Both the position numbers and the translations under genes were made by a program. The notes below the pieces were generated by a model. That model was not told the DNA's origin, did not search any database, and worked only from the letters and a program-made list of their open reading frames with translations. A stretch of 11,250 nucleotides of DNA, from contig JAJYJD010000103.1 of the NCBI GenBank assembly GCA_021789755.1, positions 1-11,250 of the forward strand, given 5' to 3'. The stretch is from Bacteroidota bacterium (GTDB lineage Bacteria > Bacteroidota > Ignavibacteria > Kryptoniales > JAKASW01). Shown piece after piece: positions 6,552 to 11,250 of this stretch. The stretch's first letter is position 1, and each line of letters begins with the position of its first letter.

Positions 6552-7023
6552 GCTGCAGAAGCCTTTTCGTTTTTAATTCTCTCAGAAGCGATATCCAGAC
6601 AGGAACGAGAAAGAATGCGAGTGAAACTCCGAAGATACTTCCGGTTATTGACCGCGACACGAACGTGTTGTGTCCTACGCCGAAGTAATTGACACTGAAA
6701 TCAGCCGTCAGGGCTGCAAGGGGAATAATAAGGAAGATCAACCGGGGAATCAGGGCATTTTTCAATGAGCGGAAAAACGGATAGATGATAATACCGAGCG
6801 TTGCCCCGTAATAAATCGAGGCGCATCTCGAACAGACCGCGAGCTTGTAACCGAATATGTGAAAACTTCTTGCGTCCAGCTGGTCGCAGACCGGCCGAAA
6901 GAACCGGTAGAGAAGGTCGGCATTAATCCCGAAATGAAGCAGGATCGGCGGAAAGGTAAAAAGTATGTCGTAAACGATGGCAAGTCCGAGCAGGATAAAG
7001 TAACTCTTTCTTTCGTCCTTCAA
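6541..7023 (-). CDS. DUF2085 family membrane protein
   Basis: Protein of 160 residues with four likely membrane segments (about 9-30, 68-85, 92-110 and 123-147). The region between the first two carries the DUF2085 signature: a Cys46-Asp-Gln...Arg-Ser-Phe block, then Gly58, then VCSRCASIYYG with Cys64 and Cys67. Most family members as I recall them have Cys-His-Gln at the first site; here the histidine is Asp47. Function is unknown; a metal site formed by these cysteines is a reasonable guess. The start is TTG, forced by the absence of any other Met in the whole protein. It lies in a TTGA overlap with the argB stop and has AGGTGG (complement of 7028-7033) four bases upstream, indicating translational coupling to argB. 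Confidence 0.84.
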   Translation of the reverse strand: MKDERKSYFILLGLAIVYDILFTFPPILLHFGINADLLYRFFRPVCDQLDARSFHIFGYKLAVCSRCASIYYGATLGIIIYPFFRSLKNALIPRLIFLIIPLAALTADFSVNYFGVGHNTFVSRSITGSIFGVSLAFFLVPVWISLLRELKTKRLLQHEE

Positions 7024-7787
7024 GCCGCCACCTGTGTACCGGCGTTCCGCCCGGAGATGATTTGTTCGGTCCCGGAGGCGTCGGTAATGAATGCGATCTT
7101 TGCACCGTCCTTCACCGCGCGCAGAGCGGCCTCAATTTTGGGGACCATTCCCCCGGTTATCACACCGTTCTCTTTCAGCGCGTCAAACTCTTTCTCGTCA
7201 ATCTTCTGCAACACGTTTCCCTCGTTGATGACACCCGGTACGTTCGACAGAAATATAATCAATTCCGACGCGAGGAAGGAGGCGACGGCGGCTGCCGCGT
7301 AGTCCGCGTTCACGTTCAAGGGTCCTCCCGAGGTTTTGTCCGCGCTGATCGGGGACAACACCACGACATGGCTGCTGAGCAACGATTCGAGGAGCTGCAC
7401 ATTGACGGCTGAGACTTCGCCGACAAGTCCGATGTCTTCGCCGTCGCGTGTGATCTTCTCCGCGGTAAGAAGTTTGCCGTCGATACCACTCATCCCAAGT
7501 GCGCTGACGCCGCTCTGCTGGAGCGTCCTGACAAGGCGCTTATTTATCGAGCCGGAGAGCATCATCTCCACGGCATCGAGGCTCCTTGCGTCGGTGTACC
7601 TCAATCCGTTCACAAACCTTGTCTCTATCCCGAGTTTGTCAAGGAGGCCGGTTATTTCCTTCCCACCGCCGTGTACGAGGACAACATGGTGATTTGCCTT
7701 CTGGAGTTTGCCGACGAGAGCTGCGACTCTTGAGAGGAAATCGCCATCGTCGATCTCGTTTCCGCCGATTTTAAGCACGATTCTCAA
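7020..7787 (-). CDS. argB: Acetylglutamate kinase (ArgB)
   Basis: Amino acid kinase family enzyme of 255 residues that phosphorylates N-acetyl-L-glutamate, the second step of arginine synthesis, in the cytoplasm. The visible motifs are KIGGN with Lys6, the Gly-rich VHGGGKE (38-44), NGLRYTD with Arg63 for substrate binding, LNVNAD (157-162), and TGGMVPKI (211-218) with Lys217. The GLRxTD form and the LNVNAD block fit ArgB better than the LysZ kinase of the LysW lysine pathway. Acylation by succinate instead of acetate, known in some Bacteroidota, cannot be excluded. The start is TTG in a TTGA overlap with the argC stop; the next Met is near residue 75, so no ATG start is possible. The domain is complete. 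Confidence 0.95.
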   Translation of the reverse strand: MRIVLKIGGNEIDDGDFLSRVAALVGKLQKANHHVVLVHGGGKEITGLLDKLGIETRFVNGLRYTDARSLDAVEMMLSGSINKRLVRTLQQSGVSALGMSGIDGKLLTAEKITRDGEDIGLVGEVSAVNVQLLESLLSSHVVVLSPISADKTSGGPLNVNADYAAAAVASFLASELIIFLSNVPGVINEGNVLQKIDEKEFDALKENGVITGGMVPKIEAALRAVKDGAKIAFITDASGTEQIISGRNAGTQVAA

Positions 7788-8821
7788 AGCAATCCCGCAG
7801 TCTCATCGATACCGAACATGACATTGAAATTCTGAACCGCCTGACCGGCAGCTCCCTTGCCGAGGTTGTCGATGGAGGAGACCACTATCGCGTACGGCGA
7901 ATTCTCAACCTTCTTTACCGAGATCACGGAGAGGTTTGTATTCATGGTATGCTGGAACGTCGCGATCGCGTCGTCGGTCAGCGTTTTAACGAACAATTCT
8001 TCCTTGTATGTTCGGGAGAAAATTTCCGTCAGTTCTTCCGTCGATTTGTCACGGTTCAATTTGACATAGATGGTATTCAGCATCCCTCTCGTGATCGGGA
8101 CAAGGTGAGGGGAAAAAATGATCTTCAGTTTCGATCCGGCGACTTTGTTCAATTCCTGTTCGATTTCTCCGGTGTGTCTGTGCACATAGCCGATGTTGTA
8201 TGGAGAAACGTTCTCATTGACCTCGGCAAAGAGGAGGCGCACTTCGGGTTTTCGCCCTGCGCCGGTGACGCCGGACTTTGCATCTATGATTATGGGTTCT
8301 GAGAGATCGATGAGCCTGGACTTGAGTAGCGGGTACACTCCCAGAATTGTGGCGGTCGGATAGCAGCCGGGGTTTGCGACGAACCGGGCCTTGCGGATCG
8401 CACCGCGATTGATTTCCGTCAACCCGTATACGAACTCGTCGAGGAAGTCTGGGCTGGTGTGTTTCCTGCCGTACCATTTCTCGTATTCCGCAGCGTCGTC
8501 GAAGCGGTAATCGGCGCTGAGGTCTATTATTCTAATTTTCCTGGAACTCCGGGTGATTTCTTCGACCACGCCCTTCGCAGCGCCGTGGGGAAGTGAGAGG
8601 AAGGCCGCGTCGACGTCGCCCAGTTTCACCTCTTCATTCCTTATTATCGGCAGGCCGTCGGCAGTTGGGAAGATGTCGCTTAACTTTTTCCCCGCTGACG
8701 ATTCTGCGGTCAGATATTTTATTTCGGCGCCCGGGTGGTGTTTCAGGATCCTGTAGAGTTCGTAACCGGCATATCCGGAAGCACCGTAAATCGCTACGCG
8801 GATTTTGTCATTCTTTTTCAA
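7784..8821 (-). CDS. argC: N-acetyl-gamma-glutamyl-phosphate reductase (ArgC)
   Basis: NADPH-dependent reductase of 345 residues that converts N-acetylglutamyl phosphate to the semialdehyde, the step directly after ArgB. It has the nucleotide-binding GASGYAG (13-19), SLPHGAA (76-82), the DLSADYRF block (100-107), and the catalytic NPGCYPT with Cys153. The YVHRHTGEIEQEL block (212-224) holds the catalytic histidine. NPGCYPT is typical of ArgC and not of Asd or LysY. The gene begins at TTG 8821, inside the end of lysC (14-base overlap). AAGGA (complement of 8830-8834) lies eight bases upstream, and no alternative Met exists in the N-terminal half. It ends in a 4-base overlap with argB, so the two arginine enzymes are probably made in fixed ratio. 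Confidence 0.97.
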   Translation of the reverse strand: MKKNDKIRVAIYGASGYAGYELYRILKHHPGAEIKYLTAESSAGKKLSDIFPTADGLPIIRNEEVKLGDVDAAFLSLPHGAAKGVVEEITRSSRKIRIIDLSADYRFDDAAEYEKWYGRKHTSPDFLDEFVYGLTEINRGAIRKARFVANPGCYPTATILGVYPLLKSRLIDLSEPIIIDAKSGVTGAGRKPEVRLLFAEVNENVSPYNIGYVHRHTGEIEQELNKVAGSKLKIIFSPHLVPITRGMLNTIYVKLNRDKSTEELTEIFSRTYKEELFVKTLTDDAIATFQHTMNTNLSVISVKKVENSPYAIVVSSIDNLGKGAAGQAVQNFNVMFGIDETAGLL

Positions 8822-9311
8822 GGCCGAATTCCTTATGGAGGACGGCGACCGCCCTCTTCATATCGCTCTCGTTCAATACCACCGAGATTTTTATTTCGCT
8901 CGTCGAGATCATCTGTATGTTTATCCCGGCGTCCGAAAGATACTTGAACATTTTTGCGGCAACTCCGGAATGAGTGCGCATGCCGACGCCGACCACGGAA
9001 ACCTTCGAGACTCTGTCGTCGCCTACTACGTAGGTGGCCTTCTTCTGCTTGACGAGCTCCTGGAGAATACCCATCGCCTTCTCGTAATCGTTGCGGGGCA
9101 CGGTAAAACTCATGTCTGTGTAGCCGTCGCTGCTTGCGCTTTGTATTATCATATCGACGACGATTTCAGCGTCCGCCAACGGGGCAAATATGCTGTGTGC
9201 TATGCCGGGTTTGTCCGAGACGTGGAGCACGGTTATCTTCGCCTCGTTCTTGTCGTATGAAATTCCCGTCACTACGACGCTTTCCATGTCCGTCGTTTCA
9301 TTGACTACCAT
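8808..9311 (-). other. Possible internal translation unit: aspartate kinase beta subunit
   Basis: In-frame ATG (complement of 9309-9311, codon 243 of lysC) preceded by GAGGG (complement of 9316-9320) at a spacing of four bases. Initiation here would yield a 167-residue product holding only the two ACT domains. Aspartate kinases of the Bacillus and Corynebacterium type are known to make such a beta subunit from an internal start at about this place. The GAGGG may instead merely encode the family's conserved Glu-Gly, so this is tentative. Confidence 0.33.
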
Positions 9312-10037
9312 TGTTCCCTCGCTGTCGTTAAAACTGCTTCTTACATGTATCGGAATATCGAACTTCATTCCGAAGAGTACGGATCTTGTCTGGAGCACCT
9401 TGGCACCGGAACTTGCGAGCTCGAACATCTCTTCGAAGCTTATCTGCTTGATTTGTCTCGCTTCCGGGACAATGTTGGGATCGGCGGTGTAGACACCGTC
9501 GACATCGGTGTATATCTCGCAGACGAGGCCGTTTTTCGCGTGCGGCTTCAGCGCCGCTGCAATGGCTACTGCAGTCGTATCAGACCCTCCACGGCCGAGT
9601 GTCGTGATGTCGCCCTTCTCGTCGATTCCCTGGAATCCGGCGACGATCGCTATCGCTCCCTCCTTCAGCACACTCGACAGTTTCTGTGCATCGATACGCT
9701 TGATGTGGGCTTTCGTGTAAGCCGAATCCGTTACCAGCCTGACCTGGTGATTCTGGAGCGAGCGTGCTTTGTATCCCATCGAGACGAGCGTCATAGACAG
9801 GAGAGCAGTCGAGACCTGTTCTCCCGTCGAAACGAGGACGTCCATCTCCCGCGGATCGGGGGAGGGGACCACGGACTTTGCAAGATCGATGAGACGGTTC
9901 GTCTCTCCCGCCATCGCGCTGACGACGACTACGACGTCATGCCCCTGTTGTTTGGCACGGGCGACGCGGTTTGCAACGTTGCGAATTCTTTCGATTGTTC
10001 CGACGGATGTGCCGCCGAATTTCTGAATGATAAGCAT
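8808..10037 (-). CDS. lysC: Aspartate kinase (monofunctional, with two C-terminal ACT domains)
   Basis: Phosphorylates L-aspartate, the first step toward lysine, threonine, methionine and diaminopimelate. It is 409 residues, the normal size for the monofunctional Bacillus/Corynebacterium-type enzyme; no homoserine dehydrogenase is fused. The kinase domain shows KFGGTS (6-11), VVSAMAGETN (38-47), STGEQVSTALL (70-80), TTLGRGGSDTTAVA (145-158) and YTDVDGVYTADP (176-187). Tandem ACT domains follow (about 265-335 and 345-405) with DKPGIA and MRTHSGVAAKMF, so feedback inhibition by lysine and/or threonine is expected. The start ATG at 10037 lies 19 bases after the thrC stop, with a weak AAAGAAAG upstream. 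A possible second internal start near codon 243 is described separately. Co-transcription with thrC fits the aspartate pathway. Confidence 0.97.
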   Translation of the reverse strand: MLIIQKFGGTSVGTIERIRNVANRVARAKQQGHDVVVVVSAMAGETNRLIDLAKSVVPSPDPREMDVLVSTGEQVSTALLSMTLVSMGYKARSLQNHQVRLVTDSAYTKAHIKRIDAQKLSSVLKEGAIAIVAGFQGIDEKGDITTLGRGGSDTTAVAIAAALKPHAKNGLVCEIYTDVDGVYTADPNIVPEARQIKQISFEEMFELASSGAKVLQTRSVLFGMKFDIPIHVRSSFNDSEGTMVVNETTDMESVVVTGISYDKNEAKITVLHVSDKPGIAHSIFAPLADAEIVVDMIIQSASSDGYTDMSFTVPRNDYEKAMGILQELVKQKKATYVVGDDRVSKVSVVGVGMRTHSGVAAKMFKYLSDAGINIQMISTSEIKISVVLNESDMKRAVAVLHKEFGLEKE

Positions 10038-10056
10038 CTGTCTTTCTTTGTCGAAC

Positions 10057-11112
10057 CTATTTTAGCTTCATCAGCCTCAAAACATCGGACAAATGCGGCT
10101 TCGCCTTCAGGGGCGGCGGGACGTCACGCGCCGCAGTGTCAGGATCTTTCAAGCCGTTTCCGGTGAGCGTGCAGACAACCGTGTCTTTCTGCGTGAAATA
10201 ATTCCTTCTGATGAGTTTCTTGAGTCCTGCAACCGAGGAGGCTGAGGCCGGCTCGCAAAATATTCCTTCTGTCGATGCGATGAGGCCCTGCGCAGAAAGT
10301 ATCTGTCTGTCGGTGACGATATCGATCCTTCCGTCCGACTCCCCGAGTGACTGCACGGCTTGCTTCCAGCTTGCAGGATTGCCGATCCGTATCGCCGTCG
10401 CGACGGTCTCCGGTTTCTTGACGACCTTGCCGCGCACTATCGGTGCGGCGCCCTCCGCCTGGAAGCCCAGCATCTTCGGAAGGGAAGTGCCGTGCCTGGC
10501 AGCCCATTCGACATATCCCTTCCAGTAGGCAGTTATGTTTCCCGCATTTCCGACGGGAAGTGAGTGATGTGTCGGGGCCGAGCCAAGCGTCTCTATTATT
10601 TCAAAAGAAGCCGTCTTCTGTCCTTCAATTCTGTATGGGTTGATTGAATTGACGATCACAACCTTTGTCTTCTCGCCGATCTCGCGGACTATGCGGAGCG
10701 CATCGTCAAAATTGCCTTCGATCTCTATGACCTTCGCACCGTAGATGAGTGCCTGTGCCAGTTTACCGATCGCTGTCTTCCCCTTGGGAAGGACAACGAA
10801 CGCTTTCAATCCGGCTTTGGCGGCGTAAGCTGCAGCCGATGCGGACGTATTCCCGGTCGATGCGCATATCACTGCCTCGGCTTTGTCCAGCACTGCCTTC
10901 GTTATTGCAACAGTCATCCCCCGGTCCTTGAAAGACCCCGTAGGATTTGTGCCTTCGAACTTCAGGAATATCTTGCACGGTGCGCCGAGCTCCCTCCTGA
11001 GGTTGTCCGCCTCGATCAAAGGCGTATTTCCCTCGAGAAGCGTGGTCACCTCTATGTCGCGTGAAAGCGGGAGGTATTCCCAATATCTGTATATTACACC
11101 TGAGTAATTCAT
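10057..11112 (-). CDS. thrC: Threonine synthase (PLP-dependent)
   Basis: Converts O-phosphohomoserine to threonine. It is a PLP fold-type II enzyme of 351 residues, the compact form found in Bacillus-like bacteria, without the N-terminal zinc-ribbon or plant-type extension. Visible motifs are YRYWEYLPLS and the EGNTPLI block (27-33), the PLP lysine Lys62 in NPTGSFKDRGM, STGNTSASAA (85-94), and the phosphate-binding PVGNAGN (186-192). The ATG at 11112 has no clear Shine-Dalgarno sequence. No in-frame alternative is better, and the N-terminus aligns with the family as I know it. It is the first gene of the minus-strand operon, followed 19 bases later by lysC. No T-box or lysine riboswitch can be recognised in the 83 bases upstream. 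Confidence 0.96.
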   Translation of the reverse strand: MNYSGVIYRYWEYLPLSRDIEVTTLLEGNTPLIEADNLRRELGAPCKIFLKFEGTNPTGSFKDRGMTVAITKAVLDKAEAVICASTGNTSASAAAYAAKAGLKAFVVLPKGKTAIGKLAQALIYGAKVIEIEGNFDDALRIVREIGEKTKVVIVNSINPYRIEGQKTASFEIIETLGSAPTHHSLPVGNAGNITAYWKGYVEWAARHGTSLPKMLGFQAEGAAPIVRGKVVKKPETVATAIRIGNPASWKQAVQSLGESDGRIDIVTDRQILSAQGLIASTEGIFCEPASASSVAGLKKLIRRNYFTQKDTVVCTLTGNGLKDPDTAARDVPPPLKAKPHLSDVLRLMKLK

Positions 11113-11195
11113 ATGCGCGATTTACGTATCAAGATAAAAACAATTTCGGGATAATCTTTATTCGTGGCGGACTCCATTTCGGGCGATTGGAACGA

Positions 11196-11250
11196 TCAAA
11201 ACGTGAGAACGATCTTCCCGAAGTGCTTTCCTGATTCAATGATCTCGTGA
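11196..11250 (-). CDS. Zinc-type alcohol dehydrogenase / quinone oxidoreductase relative, C-terminal fragment
   Basis: Only the last 17 codons and the TGA stop are in the window; the rest lies beyond the right edge. The peptide HEIIESGKHFGKIVLTF matches the typical end of medium-chain dehydrogenases/reductases (NADPH:quinone reductase or zinc-binding alcohol dehydrogenase), where a Gly-Lys...Gly-Lys-Ile-Val-Leu stretch closes the catalytic domain. It reads in the same direction as thrC and lies 83 bases upstream of it, so it could be in the same transcript. Substrate and cofactor cannot be judged from this fragment. Confidence 0.6.
   Translation of the reverse strand, partial: HEIIESGKHFGKIVLTF

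Noticed and set aside
9345..10166. Plus-strand open frame of 273 codons
   Set aside because: It is opposite lysC and the end of thrC, both firmly identified. The peptide is rich in Arg, Asp and Cys, as antisense frames of G+C-biased genes often are.
11113..11195. Lysine riboswitch or T-box leader upstream of thrC
   Set aside because: Only 83 bases are available, and I see neither a long stem-loop nor a terminator/antiterminator pair. Only an 8-base direct repeat, ATTTCGGG, is present twice.

Overview
This window looks like a chromosomal segment of a moderate-G+C bacterium. My best guess is the Bacteroidota/Chlorobi/Ignavibacteria (FCB) group. That placement is inference. It rests on the style of LepB (a signal-peptidase insert containing a TDIS...PYFQLP stretch just before RPRRG), on the presence of a DUF2085 membrane protein, and on the mix of housekeeping and terpene/acid-catabolism-type genes. 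There are no rRNA or tRNA genes, no insertion sequences and no CRISPR arrays. Coding density is high. Several starts are forced to be TTG because no upstream or nearby in-frame ATG exists.

Layout. The left part (1-3954) is on the minus strand. Read in transcription order it holds a small membrane protein with a bacterial PH-like domain, an aldo/keto reductase, the elongation factor LepA (EF4), and signal peptidase I (LepB, cut by the left edge). lepA and lepB overlap by 11 bases and form the classical lepA-lepB pair. A divergent intergenic region (3955-4175) follows, carrying a TATAAT-type promoter candidate. Next comes a two-gene plus-strand unit (4176-5976). It encodes an AtuA/DUF1446 family protein and a separate small protein matching the C-terminal domain that is fused in longer AtuA proteins. 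The two genes are separated by a four-copy AATTCNN heptamer repeat that runs into a hairpin.

The right part (6045-11112) is a tight minus-strand operon. In transcription order it is threonine synthase, aspartate kinase, ArgC, ArgB, a DUF2085 membrane protein, and an unrecognised membrane protein with a CxCC motif. From lysC onward every junction overlaps (14, 4, 4 and 11 bases), so translational coupling is likely. LysC supplies aspartyl phosphate for the lysine, threonine and methionine branches, and ThrC finishes threonine. ArgB and ArgC make the phosphorylated and semialdehyde intermediates of arginine synthesis. The far right edge holds the C-terminus of a zinc-type alcohol dehydrogenase/quinone reductase relative.

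No clearly novel defence or mobile system is visible. The points most worth checking are the split AtuA pair with its heptamer repeat, a possible internal translation start inside lysC, and two cysteine-bearing membrane proteins of unknown role coupled to argB.
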